Of a stretch of DNA of 64,000 nt, positions 35,906 to 44,406 are shown in pieces. The position numbers and the translations under genes are program-made. Source of the stretch: JANMOK01 sp031415055. Lineage in GTDB: Bacteria; Pseudomonadota; Alphaproteobacteria; Rhodobacterales; Rhodobacteraceae. The stretch's first letter is position 1; every line of letters begins with the position of its first letter. Under the pieces are notes generated by a model. The model did no database searches, was not told where the DNA came from, and worked only from the letters and a program-made list of their open reading frames with translations. The DNA lies in assembly GCA_031415055.1 (NCBI GenBank), contig JANOQZ010000030.1, positions 1-64,000 on the forward strand. Direction: 5' to 3'.

Positions 35906-37008
35906 TCAACTTTTCCTTTCGCAGCAACCGTCTCGACAAGATCAGCCAACCGAGACGCCGCAGCGGGCCGACCCAAAGCTGCCGCCTCTGCCGCCATTTC
36001 GCGCGCCAATTCCGGGCTACTTAGAATTTCGGCCAGATGCCCTGCCAGACGCGCCGCCGTCAAGTCGGCTTCGGTCACCAAAAACGCCGCCCCCGCGTTG
36101 CCCAAAGCCCGGGCGTTGGCCATTTGATGATCGTCGGTCGCGGCAGCATAGGGAATCAGAATTGACGGTCGTCCGATCAAGGCTATATCAGCCACCGACG
36201 ATGCCCCGGTGCGCGAAATCACCAATTGCGCCTCGGCCAGACGCTGCGGCAAATCATCGAAAAAATGGGTAACAAACGCCTTTATCCCCAAAGCATCATA
36301 ACGCGCTACTACCGCTGCGGCATCCTCGGGCCGCGCCTGCTGGGACACGTTCAATCGGTGGCACAGACTTAGCGGCAACAAAGCAATCGCCTCGGGCACA
36401 ACGCGCGACAATATTGCAGCGCCCTGAGATCCGCCGATAACCACCAGGAATATCTCGTTGGTGCTGGAGGGCGGCCGATAATGGGTGCCGTGCATCGCCA
36501 GTATGGCCGGGCGCACCGGGTTGCCGATATGGATGGTTTTTACCCAATTGGGCACCAACATCGGCCAAGTGCCACAGGCCACAACCGGCACGAAGCGGGC
36601 AAACAACCGGTTCACCCGGCCCAGTTTGCCGTTCTGTTCGTGGATCAAGCGCGGGGTAAAAGTCAAAATCGCCGCAATCATCGCCGGTATCGCCGGATAG
36701 CCGCCAAAGCCCGCTACCAGCTTGGGCCGGTCGCGCAGCATCGACAGCAGTGCCTTGCTGACCCCGCCCAATATCAAAATCGGCGTCAAAGCTTTGCGCA
36801 GCGCGCCGCCTTGCGAAAATGTGCCCGAGCGGATGACTTCGCGCTTTACTTCGGCGGGGAAACCTCCGGCAAAACGCGCGCCACGTGCGTCGGTTGACAA
36901 TTTCACCCGCCAGCCCCGCGCCAACATTTCTTCCGCCAAAGCTTGGGCGGGGAACATATGCCCGCCCGACCCCCCGGCAGCGATGACCAAAAGCGGAGGT
37001 TTTGCCAT
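35902..37008 (-). CDS. murG: UDP-GlcNAc transferase MurG
   Basis: MurG is a GT-B glycosyltransferase that forms lipid II from lipid I at the inner face of the membrane. The N-terminus AAGGSGGHMFPAQALAEEM is the family glycine-rich loop; VVIGGSQGA and RTGASSVADIALIGRPSI lie in the donor-binding half. At 368 residues it is full length, coupled to murC, and two bases downstream of ftsW. Confidence 0.97.
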   Translation of the reverse strand: MAKPPLLVIAAGGSGGHMFPAQALAEEMLARGWRVKLSTDARGARFAGGFPAEVKREVIRSGTFSQGGALRKALTPILILGGVSKALLSMLRDRPKLVAGFGGYPAIPAMIAAILTFTPRLIHEQNGKLGRVNRLFARFVPVVACGTWPMLVPNWVKTIHIGNPVRPAILAMHGTHYRPPSSTNEIFLVVIGGSQGAAILSRVVPEAIALLPLSLCHRLNVSQQARPEDAAAVVARYDALGIKAFVTHFFDDLPQRLAEAQLVISRTGASSVADIALIGRPSILIPYAAATDDHQMANARALGNAGAAFLVTEADLTAARLAGHLAEILSSPELAREMAAEAAALGRPAAASRLADLVETVAAKGKVE

Positions 37009-37009
37009 G

Positions 37010-38173
37010 TTAGCGCGTCAAACCAATGTAATCATTCAAGTCGTTCTGCGGCCTGCGTCGGGTGAGTGCGAAAAGCGCCCCCAGCAAAAGCCCCACCGCA
37101 ATCAGCGACGAGCCGCCGTAACTTATAAATGGCAGCGTCATGCCCTTGGCGGGCAACAATCGAACCGCGACGCCCATGTTGATGATGGCCTGCATGCCAA
37201 TCAGCCCGGCCAAGCCGGTACCAGCAATGCGCACAAACGTATCACGCTCTCGCACCAGTCGAAACATCGAGCGCAGGGTAATGGTCAGGAACAGGCAAAT
37301 AATCACCGCGCACAGGACTAATCCATATTCTTCGGCAGCTACCGCGATGATAAAATCGGTATGGGCGTCGGGCAGTGACCATTTCACCGAACCTTCGCCA
37401 ATGCCCGCTCCAAAAAATCCGCCTTCACGAATGGCGTCTGTGGCATAGCCAATCTGGGTGCGCGGATCGACGTCACTGGTCAAAAAGCCGTCGATTCGCT
37501 TTGCGAAATGGTCGGAAGCTCGATAGGCCAGCATGCCTGCCGAAATTGAAATCCCCGCCAGAAAGACCAGCAGCGTCAATGATGCCCCGGCGACGAAATA
37601 CATCACGCCCCACGTCGCCAAAATCAGCGCCGCTTGCCCAAAATCGGGCTGCATCGCCAGCAGGAACGCAAGGAATGCGGCTACCACGAATGACATGAAC
37701 TTGCCAGGCGGTCCGGCAATGTCATGCGAGGCCGACATCAGCCACGCTACGAATATGACAAACGCAGGTTTGAGAAATTCGGAGGGTTGGAAAGATCCAA
37801 ACCCCAGCGAATACCAACGTATCGCCCCTTTACCGAAATCGGTGCCAAAGAACGGTAACAAAGCTATGGCCAGCGTTGCAGCGAAAAAGCCGATTGTTGC
37901 CCAACGGCGGATTTGCCGGGGCGTCAGCATCGAGACGAACCCCATGACGCCCAATGCGGTAACTCCGAAAACCAGTTGCCGCGTGACGTAATAAAACGGC
38001 GGCAGGTTGTTGCGCTCGGCCAAAGGGGGCGACGCGGCCATCGCCAGTAATATGCCCAGACAGAACAGAAAAAACACCGCCCCCATCGACCAGCGGTCAA
38101 TCGTGCGCCACCAATGCGACAGCACCGGTTCGCCCGGTTTCGCGGCCACATTGCCAAATACCATGTCCGTCAT
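37010..38173 (-). CDS. ftsW: SEDS glycosyltransferase FtsW
   Basis: FtsW is the septal peptidoglycan polymerase of the SEDS family, with about ten membrane helices. Conserved blocks include GSFQPSEFLKPAFVIF, the AEEYGLVL region and LPFISYGGSSLIAVG. I choose the ATG at 38173 (MTDMVFGNVAAKPGEPVL), which matches the Rhodobacterales N-terminus; 26 codons upstream remain open but look non-conserved. It is the first gene of the block in this window. Confidence 0.95.
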   Translation of the reverse strand: MTDMVFGNVAAKPGEPVLSHWWRTIDRWSMGAVFFLFCLGILLAMAASPPLAERNNLPPFYYVTRQLVFGVTALGVMGFVSMLTPRQIRRWATIGFFAATLAIALLPFFGTDFGKGAIRWYSLGFGSFQPSEFLKPAFVIFVAWLMSASHDIAGPPGKFMSFVVAAFLAFLLAMQPDFGQAALILATWGVMYFVAGASLTLLVFLAGISISAGMLAYRASDHFAKRIDGFLTSDVDPRTQIGYATDAIREGGFFGAGIGEGSVKWSLPDAHTDFIIAVAAEEYGLVLCAVIICLFLTITLRSMFRLVRERDTFVRIAGTGLAGLIGMQAIINMGVAVRLLPAKGMTLPFISYGGSSLIAVGLLLGALFALTRRRPQNDLNDYIGLTR

Positions 38174-38375
38174 GTCTGACTGCCCTTCAGAACCGGAACT
38201 GCCTGCTTCGCCCTGTCTTTGCATTCGCACGGACTGTTGGAAACGAATCATAGCGAATCGCTGATTCGCACGCCAGTCATTCTTGCATTGCCCGCAATCT
38301 TGGATTGAATGCGCGGAATTATTGACTAGGCTGAGTCGTTAAACGGGCTCAAAACCGATCAAAAGGGACGAAATC

Positions 38376-39269
38376 ATGCGCAAATGGCTGGGTATTTTGG
38401 CGGGTTTGGCGGTCATTGGCGCAGTTGCCGCATGGTTCCTAAGCGCCCCAAATTACCTGCCTGCTGATGCGCTTGATGGTCTTAGCGCCGATACAACGCG
38501 CGGCGAGATGGTGTTCCATGCCGGTGGTTGCGCCTCGTGTCATTCGGCGGACAAGGCGGAAGGGGCGGATAAATTGTTGCTTGGCGGCGGTCGCAAGTTC
38601 GCTTCGCCCTTTGGCACTTTCATCGCTCCAAATATCTCACCCGATCCGGCCAATGGTATTGGGGGTTGGTCAACAATGGACCTTGCCAATGCAATGAAAT
38701 ACGGCGTTTCGCCCGATGGACGGCATTATTTCCCCGCGTTTCCTTATACGTCTTTTTCGCGCGTCAAACTTGCCGACATTGTTGATCTCAAAGCCTTCCT
38801 CGACACGCTGCCACCTGTTGCAACCGCCAGCTTGCCGCATGAAGTCGGCTTTCCGTTCAACATCCGCCGTTCGCTTGGTCTGTGGAAAATCCTGTTTTTC
38901 AGTGACAACCCGCGCTTGGATGTGAGTGTCGCTTCCGAACAAGTGCAACGCGGGGCCTATCTTGCCGAAGCTTTGGGCCATTGCGGCGAATGCCACACGC
39001 CGCGCAATTTTCTTGGCGGTTCGACAATTTCCAAATGGCTGGGCGGCGGGCCAAACCCGGAAGGCAAAGGGACGATCCCCAATCTGACGCCAGCCAAACT
39101 GACCTGGAGCGAGGAAGAAATCATTGAATTTTTGACTACCGGTTTCAAACCAGACTTTGATGTGGTTGGCGGCATGATGAGCTTTGTTGTCAGCAACTTA
39201 GCCCAACTTCCCGCAAGTGACCGGCAGGCATTGGCGGTCTATCTGAAGGCGCTGAAGCGGGTTGAATAA
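38376..39269 (+). CDS. Di-haem cytochrome c, membrane-anchored
   Basis: This 297-residue protein has an N-terminal membrane helix or signal (WLGILAGLAVIGAVAAWFL) and two haem c sites, CASCH near residue 53 and CGECH near residue 208. The architecture resembles the cytochrome subunits of alcohol/aldehyde/gluconate dehydrogenases. No dehydrogenase gene is adjacent, so the electron donor is unknown. It faces the periplasm and is divergent from ftsW. Confidence 0.9.
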   Translation: MRKWLGILAGLAVIGAVAAWFLSAPNYLPADALDGLSADTTRGEMVFHAGGCASCHSADKAEGADKLLLGGGRKFASPFGTFIAPNISPDPANGIGGWSTMDLANAMKYGVSPDGRHYFPAFPYTSFSRVKLADIVDLKAFLDTLPPVATASLPHEVGFPFNIRRSLGLWKILFFSDNPRLDVSVASEQVQRGAYLAEALGHCGECHTPRNFLGGSTISKWLGGGPNPEGKGTIPNLTPAKLTWSEEEIIEFLTTGFKPDFDVVGGMMSFVVSNLAQLPASDRQALAVYLKALKRVE

Positions 39270-39357
39270 AAATGCTACGGAGCACGCGATGATATTGCAC
39301 ATGTCATCGGATGTAGTTTGATGTATACAAAAAACTCACACACGCTCTGGGGCGAAC

Positions 39358-39621
39358 ATGACCAACCGAAACGTGATTTCCGTTCACACGCAGCCAGATG
39401 TTGCTTTGCGACTGAGTGCGCTGGCCACGGCGACCAAACGCTCGCGGTCGTATCTGGCCAACGAAGCCATTGAACGTTATCTGGCCGAAGAGGAATCGTT
39501 CATTGCTTCGGTTCATCTCGGCATTGCCGACGCAGATGCAGGCAATTTGCGCACGACAATTCAGGCGAAGAAATATATTTCAGACCATCTTACCAAGGAC
39601 GCTTTGAAAACCGCTGTATGA
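39358..39621 (+). CDS. Ribbon-helix-helix antitoxin
   Basis: This 87-residue protein has an N-terminal RHH DNA-binding fold (VISVHTQPDVALRLSALATATKRSRSYLANEAIERYL), as in RelB/CopG/ParD antitoxins, and a C-terminal tail that should bind and neutralise the toxin. The stop overlaps the toxin start by four bases (ATGA). It probably represses its own promoter in the short upstream gap, where a GTATAC palindrome is seen. Confidence 0.88.
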   Translation: MTNRNVISVHTQPDVALRLSALATATKRSRSYLANEAIERYLAEEESFIASVHLGIADADAGNLRTTIQAKKYISDHLTKDALKTAV

Positions 39622-39905
39622 ATATCCGGTGGACCGGCCCAGCGCTTCGAGAAATTGAAGCGATCTTAGACTGCATTTCCACAGACAATCCGACGGCGGC
39701 GCTGGAACTGGCCGACAGAATTTTTGACCTGGCCGAAGATCTATTGTCGACAAATCCAGGGATGGGGCGCCCGGGTCGAGTTTCAGGCACCCGCGAGTTG
39801 GTCGCGCAGACCACTTATTTGTTGGCATACCGCATACGTGGCACCAGCATCGAAATTCTTACCGTCCGCCACGCGGCCCGAATGTGGCCAAAAAACTTCC
39901 GGTGA
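39618..39905 (+). CDS. ParE/RelE-family toxin
   Basis: This 95-residue protein with the RelE/ParE fold has the start MNIRWTGPALREIEAI, the helix NPTAALELADRIFDLAEDL, the NPGMGRPGR loop, TTYLLAYRI and the C-terminal EILTVRHAARMWP. The overall pattern (GRxG, V.H..R..P) is typical of ParE. Targets in the family are DNA gyrase (ParE) or ribosome-bound mRNA (RelE); which applies is not decided by sequence. Full-length and coupled to its antitoxin. Confidence 0.88.
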   Translation: MNIRWTGPALREIEAILDCISTDNPTAALELADRIFDLAEDLLSTNPGMGRPGRVSGTRELVAQTTYLLAYRIRGTSIEILTVRHAARMWPKNFR

Positions 39906-39932
39906 CCCCGACTTTGACGCAAAAAACCGCCA

Positions 39933-40826
39933 TCATTCCATCAACGGCAAAACCTTTGCCAGAAACGGTTTCGCCATGGCTTCGTCAATTTCGGTCAGTG
40001 GCGCACACAGACGATTCCAGCCTTTGTCCCCTGTTTGTGCTGCCAAAATCGCTTTGATTGCCGGCACGACCGGCAGTTTCAACAGTTGCTCCATAATGAT
40101 ACCGATGCGCGGGTCATCCAAACCTTCAACCAGACGGCGAACTAATGCCGAGGCCACATTGGCAATACCGCTGATTGCGCCAGAAGCACCTTCACGCATG
40201 GCCGCTGCCAGATACCCTTCATGCCCCACCAGTATCGCCAAATCGCGGTGCGAGGCCAGCATGGCCTTGGTATATTCCCAGTCGCCGCCGGAATCTTTGA
40301 CGCCGACAATGACTTGGGGAAAAGCATCGCGCAATCGCGACACCAAATCCGGTTCGATCAACACGCCGGTCTGCGCCGGAAAATTGTAGAGGATAACGTC
40401 ACGACAATCGCCCGCCCGCTCAAACACTTCGGCATACCAACGAAAGACGCCTTCCTGACTGACATTCTTGAAGAAGAATGGCGGCGGCAACAAAATTCCC
40501 CCCGATCCACGCATCAGCGAACGTTTGATATTCTGCGCAACATCCTCGGCTGACGGGCCATAGACGCATTCCACCAACTGGCTTGAGCGCACACCCTGCG
40601 TCGCCATCCGCTCATACAACAAACCACGCGTCTGCGCCGATATCGACGCGCCTTCACCGGTGTTACCAAAGGCAGTGACGACGCTCATGCCCGTGGCCAA
40701 AAGTTTGCGGGCATGGGCGGCAAAGCGCACCCAGTCCACATCGCCGACCGGAAAAAACGGCGTGGTCAGGGCCGCGCTTAGGCCTATGCGGTCGCGCATC
40801 GGTTTCATCTGGCCGGGCAGGTTCAT
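39933..40826 (-). CDS. DapA-family aldolase/lyase
   Basis: This 297-residue class-I aldolase of the dihydrodipicolinate synthase/N-acetylneuraminate lyase superfamily has the catalytic Tyr in LYNFPAQTG and the Schiff-base Lys in VGVKDSGGDW. It is likely not the biosynthetic DapA, since it sits in a catabolic-looking cluster with AroE- and AroQ-like genes and lies 14 bases downstream of the AroE-like gene. The substrate is a 2-keto acid derivative, not identified. Confidence 0.85.
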   Translation of the reverse strand: MNLPGQMKPMRDRIGLSAALTTPFFPVGDVDWVRFAAHARKLLATGMSVVTAFGNTGEGASISAQTRGLLYERMATQGVRSSQLVECVYGPSAEDVAQNIKRSLMRGSGGILLPPPFFFKNVSQEGVFRWYAEVFERAGDCRDVILYNFPAQTGVLIEPDLVSRLRDAFPQVIVGVKDSGGDWEYTKAMLASHRDLAILVGHEGYLAAAMREGASGAISGIANVASALVRRLVEGLDDPRIGIIMEQLLKLPVVPAIKAILAAQTGDKGWNRLCAPLTEIDEAMAKPFLAKVLPLME

Positions 40827-40840
40827 AGGCGATTCCGCAA

Positions 40841-41695
40841 TCAGGAGGGAATTGGTGCAACAGCGAGCAGGCGGCGAAGTTCCGACAAATCATTCACGAT
40901 CAAACCAGTGAAAATCGTGAAGGCCTGTATACCCTGATTGAAATACAACTCATAGCCGCTGAGCATATTAATTCCAGCCGCTTCAGCCTCGGTTTTGAAC
41001 TTGGTCCGCACCGGCGTATAGACCGCCTCTAACCCCCATTTAATCCCGTCAAACAATGCGCGCGGCAAAGCAAATTCGGGATAGCCATGCATGCCAAGCG
41101 GCGTGCAATTGAGGATGCCATCCGCCTCTCGCAATGCGACCGTCAATTCGGCTTCGACATGAACATTGATGCCCGCTGATGCCTTGCGCAAATCCCAAGC
41201 CAAAGCCTCGGCTTTGTTGGCGTCGCTGTCGCATATGACGATATGGCTAGCTTCCAAGGCGAGCAAACCAAACCCAACCGCCCGCCCAACGCCGCCCGCG
41301 CCGATCAAAACCGCTTTGCCCGGCGACATCGCACCAAATTGGGCAAAAAACGCCGCAACGAACCCCGAATAATCGGTATTATGGCCAATCGCCCTGCCAC
41401 CTTCAAATACCACCGTGTTGATCGTCGCCATTTGCCGCACCAAAGGGTCGGCGACTTCCACATGCCTGAATATCCGTTCCTTATAGGGTAAAGTGACATT
41501 CACCCCGCGCATTTCGTTGCGACATTCTTCAAATACTGTCGAGAAATCTTTGCCGAGCGCCGTTGGAACCATTAATTCGTAACTGACCTCAATTCCACAC
41601 ATGCGCCCGGCAATCCGGTGCAAATCGGGGGAACGCGAGTCGCGGATATTGTCGCCGATCAAACCAAGTTTGATCGGTGTGTCCAAACCGTTCAT
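40841..41695 (-). CDS. Shikimate/quinate dehydrogenase family protein
   Basis: This 284-residue AroE-type enzyme has the substrate motif SRSP near the N-terminus (LGLIGDNIRDSRSPDLH), the conserved lysine in NVTLPYKERIF, and the NADP-binding loop LIGAGGVGRAVGFGL. Together with AroQ across a divergent promoter it could act in shikimate or quinate catabolism; a housekeeping role in aromatic synthesis is the alternative. The ATG at 41695 is the family start. Confidence 0.88.
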   Translation of the reverse strand: MNGLDTPIKLGLIGDNIRDSRSPDLHRIAGRMCGIEVSYELMVPTALGKDFSTVFEECRNEMRGVNVTLPYKERIFRHVEVADPLVRQMATINTVVFEGGRAIGHNTDYSGFVAAFFAQFGAMSPGKAVLIGAGGVGRAVGFGLLALEASHIVICDSDANKAEALAWDLRKASAGINVHVEAELTVALREADGILNCTPLGMHGYPEFALPRALFDGIKWGLEAVYTPVRTKFKTEAEAAGINMLSGYELYFNQGIQAFTIFTGLIVNDLSELRRLLAVAPIPS

Positions 41696-42000
41696 ACTGC
41701 AAAATCTTGCGTTTGGCGCAGCAGTTTTACCGTCGAATGGCTGCATGAACCAAACGAATGCACCAATAATACGTGCTTGTCGTCTCCAACAAAATCTATC
41801 GCTGCAATATTTTTTGGGGAGTCAAAGAAAGTCGACAACATTCTGCAATCTGGTTTAGTCAGGCTAATCACGCAATTGAGCACCAAAATGGTTGGAATTG
41901 CCAGCCAAAATGGCGTGCCCTGCTGCAAACTTGCAATCGCCTCATTGGCCAAGTGCAAAAGTCGCGCTAGAACGGACGCGGATTGACCCCGGAAGCGCAT
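41696..42000. other. Divergent intergenic region between the AroE-like gene and aroQ
   Basis: These 305 bases lie between two divergent genes and are AT-richer than the flanks (about 40% GC in 41761-41820). They should hold both promoters. A minus-strand frame of 102 codons spans the gap exactly: its ATG abuts the aroQ start and its stop overlaps the AroE-like start as ATGA. The protein has no recognisable family and no clear ribosome site, so I do not call it a gene, but it cannot be excluded. Confidence 0.4.
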
Positions 42001-42450
42001 ATGCCCAGCCTGATCTACATTCTCAACGGCCCAAATCTAAACCTGCTCGGCAAACGCCAGCCGCAGATTTATGGTCACGAAACCTTGGCCGACGTGGAGG
42101 CCGATTGCCGCAACGTCGCGGCGGAATCGGGCCACAACGTGAACATGTTGCAAAGCAATCACGAAGGGCAAATCGTCGATTGGGTGCACGAAGCCCGCGA
42201 CAAGGCGGCAGGGATTGTGATTAACGCCGGTGCCTTCACCCATACGTCCATCGCCATTCTGGACGCGCTGAACGCCTATGATGGGCCGGTGATGGAGGTG
42301 CATATTTCCAACGTGCACAAACGTGAATCTTTCCGGCACCATTCCTACATCTCACAGCGCGCTGATGGCATCATTGTCGGTTGCGGGGTGCACGGTTATT
42401 CTTTGGCGGTCCGGCGTGTCGCTGCAATTCTGGCCAGCAAAGCGACCTGA
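42001..42450 (+). CDS. aroQ: Type II 3-dehydroquinate dehydratase
   Basis: This enzyme interconverts 3-dehydroquinate and 3-dehydroshikimate. The 149-residue protein has the family blocks ILNGPNLNLLGKRQPQIYG (with the catalytic Tyr), QSNHEGQIVDWVHEA, INAGAFTHTSIAI and VHISNVHKRESFRHHS. The start ATG at 42001 is the family start. The HpcH/HpaI aldolase gene begins four bases after its stop, indicating cotranscription. Confidence 0.96.
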   Translation: MPSLIYILNGPNLNLLGKRQPQIYGHETLADVEADCRNVAAESGHNVNMLQSNHEGQIVDWVHEARDKAAGIVINAGAFTHTSIAILDALNAYDGPVMEVHISNVHKRESFRHHSYISQRADGIIVGCGVHGYSLAVRRVAAILASKAT

Positions 42451-42454
42451 ACCA

Positions 42455-43234
42455 ATGAGCGAACTGCCGAAAAACCGCTTCAAGCAGGCTATCCTTGCCG
42501 GTCGCCAACAAATTGGGCTGTGGGCGTCGCTGGGCAGCGCTTATGTCACCGAAATCATCGCAGGGTCCGGCTTTGATTGGCTGTGTCTTGACGCCGAACA
42601 TTCGCCCAACGATGTGCTGACAATTCTGCCGCAATTGCAGGCAATGTCAGGTACATCGACCTCCGCCATGGTCCGTCCGCCGTGGAACGATATGGTGCTG
42701 ATCAAGCGTTATCTCGACATTGGGGCACAGACGCTGCTCATCCCTTATGTACAAAACGCCGAGGAAGCTGCCGCCGCCGTGCGTTACATCCGCTACCCGC
42801 CCGAAGGGGTGCGGGGCGTCTCCATCGTCTCGCGTGCCACCAATTTTGGTCGCATCGGCGACTATATGGCCAAAGCGACGTCGGAAATCTGCCTGATCGT
42901 GCAGGTCGAAACTCTGGAAGCATTGGATCAGATCGAGGCCATCGCTGCGATTGAGGGCGTTGACGGCCTGTTCATCGGCCCCTCAGACCTTGCCGCCAGC
43001 ATGGGCTATCTCGGCCAGCCGGGCCACTCAGAGGTGAAACGGCTGATCGAAGCAACTATCCCTCGTGTCAAGGCCACGGGCAAACCTGCGGGCATTCTGA
43101 CCGGCGACCTCGAATTCGCCCAACGCTGCATTGATATTGGCAGCATATTTACCGCCATCGGGACTGATGCCGCTATCTTGGCGCGGGAAACCGAGAAACT
43201 GGCGGCAAAGTTCCGGCCAAATCCGCCGCAATAA
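42455..43234 (+). CDS. HpcH/HpaI-family aldolase
   Basis: This 259-residue class-II pyruvate aldolase belongs to the 4-hydroxy-2-oxoheptanedioate / 2-keto-3-deoxy-rhamnonate aldolase group. It has GLWASLGSAYVTEIIAGSG, WLCLDAEHSPND, the metal-ligand region CLIVQVETLEALD and LFIGPSDLAASMG. Cotranscribed with aroQ. It cleaves 2-keto-4-hydroxy acids to pyruvate plus an aldehyde; the physiological substrate is not predictable. Confidence 0.92.
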   Translation: MSELPKNRFKQAILAGRQQIGLWASLGSAYVTEIIAGSGFDWLCLDAEHSPNDVLTILPQLQAMSGTSTSAMVRPPWNDMVLIKRYLDIGAQTLLIPYVQNAEEAAAAVRYIRYPPEGVRGVSIVSRATNFGRIGDYMAKATSEICLIVQVETLEALDQIEAIAAIEGVDGLFIGPSDLAASMGYLGQPGHSEVKRLIEATIPRVKATGKPAGILTGDLEFAQRCIDIGSIFTAIGTDAAILARETEKLAAKFRPNPPQ

Positions 43235-43440
43235 ACCGTCTTGGTAAGACTAATCTTCGGCACGCAACATTGTTGGGTTAGAAATCAGGAACACTGTTTG
43301 GGCAGCGGCGGTTTCCAGTTTTCCAGCGTGGTTGAACCATCAGATCAGATAAGCTAAATTCTCACGAAAAATAGAAAGAGGCCAAAGCGATCCCACCTTC
43401 TGACCCGACCTTACGTGCCTGGTGGCCCACGACCCGCTCT

Positions 43441-44091
43441 ATGGATCTGGTGCAGGCACCCGTGGAACGGGCCGCCGCAGCGGTTCAAGAAACATTCGCG
43501 AAATTTGTCGCTCCGGCGCAGGCGAGTCTTGAATGGCACGATGTGGATTCGCTGGATTCGGCTTTCAGGCTGGTTGGCGATTTTGCCAATATTCCTAGTC
43601 AAATCTTACTCTTCCCGACCATGTCGAAATGGACCATCCTCTGGAACAACTGCTTTCTCTGTGATGGTTATGATTCATTGTGCTCGCTTTTGAGCAAATT
43701 TCACAACCTGACGACGGTGCACTGGGAAGCTTCTGACCAGTGGACCACGTTCCAATCCGGCGCGATGTTTCACCTTCGTCGGCCAGGCAAGGCCGGACTG
43801 ATCGAACGTCGCGTTCAAGCGGCGCAGACCGACAAGAGATGGGATTTTTTCGAACAGGGCGAGCCGCTTCCGGAAGAGGATATAGCTGGATACGCGGCAA
43901 GAAAAAAACGCGACCGCCTTAACGAGGCCCGGATCGCCGAGTTTCTCGGGCGTTTGGGGGCCGAGCCGTGGAACGAGGCTTTCTACAAACTGCCGGGAAG
44001 AGTTGGCTTGGTCAGCCGTCCCGTTGCCGCCACGGTCCTCAAAAAATCGGCGCAGGATGTGTTATCCCAGCGGCGATATCAACACACGTGA
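43441..44091 (+). CDS. Unknown protein with uncertain start
   Basis: I do not recognise this 216-residue protein. It is soluble, has Trp-rich segments (SLEWHDVDSLDSAF, HWEASDQWTTF) and ends with a basic tail. The ATG at 43441 has no ribosome site. The frame stays open upstream to a TAG at about 43373, with protein-like sequence (IPPSDPTLRAWWPTTRS) and AGAGG at 43377-43381 placed eight bases before an ATC. So either the protein uses a rare ATC start at 43390, or an original start codon has been lost. Confidence 0.55.
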   Translation: MDLVQAPVERAAAAVQETFAKFVAPAQASLEWHDVDSLDSAFRLVGDFANIPSQILLFPTMSKWTILWNNCFLCDGYDSLCSLLSKFHNLTTVHWEASDQWTTFQSGAMFHLRRPGKAGLIERRVQAAQTDKRWDFFEQGEPLPEEDIAGYAARKKRDRLNEARIAEFLGRLGAEPWNEAFYKLPGRVGLVSRPVAATVLKKSAQDVLSQRRYQHT

Positions 44092-44243
44092 ATTTGCGTT
44101 CCTATTTTCCCAAGATACAGTTTACCAAACGCAAACATTCCACTACACCAAGCAATATCAACGACTTACATAATACTTTTGCAGATCTGAACGCAAACAT
44201 CCGATTTGCAATGTTAACCAACCCGCCACAAACACCCAAAAAC

Positions 44244-44272
44244 AAAAAAGCCACCCCGAAAGGCGGCTTTTT
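44244..44272 (-). terminator. Rho-independent terminator of tRNA-Gly
   Basis: On the minus strand, AAAAAGCCGCC, a short loop and GGGTGGCTTTTTT form a hairpin with a T run just past the 3' end of the tRNA. The mirrored A/T ends allow it to work in both directions, also for the convergent plus-strand gene upstream. Confidence 0.85.
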
Positions 44273-44274
44273 GT

Positions 44275-44349
44275 TGGAGCGGGCGAAGGGATTCGAACCC
44301 TCGACCCTAACCTTGGCAAGGTTATGCTCTACCCCTGAGCTACGCCCGC
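44275..44349 (-). tRNA. tRNA-Gly (anticodon GCC)
   Basis: The minus strand reads GCGGGCGTAGCTCAGGGGTA at the 5' end, then an anticodon arm AACCTTGCCAAGGTT with anticodon GCC, a T arm GAGGGTTCGAATCCCTTC, and ends CGCCCGCTCCA with an encoded CCA. The acceptor arm GCGGGCG/CGCCCGC pairs perfectly. It is 75 bases long and reads GGC/GGU glycine codons. Confidence 0.97.
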
Positions 44350-44406
44350 GTCCTGATGCCGGGTTATACGCAATCAGAGGACGCGTTCAAGCCCAAAACG
44401 CCCGCA

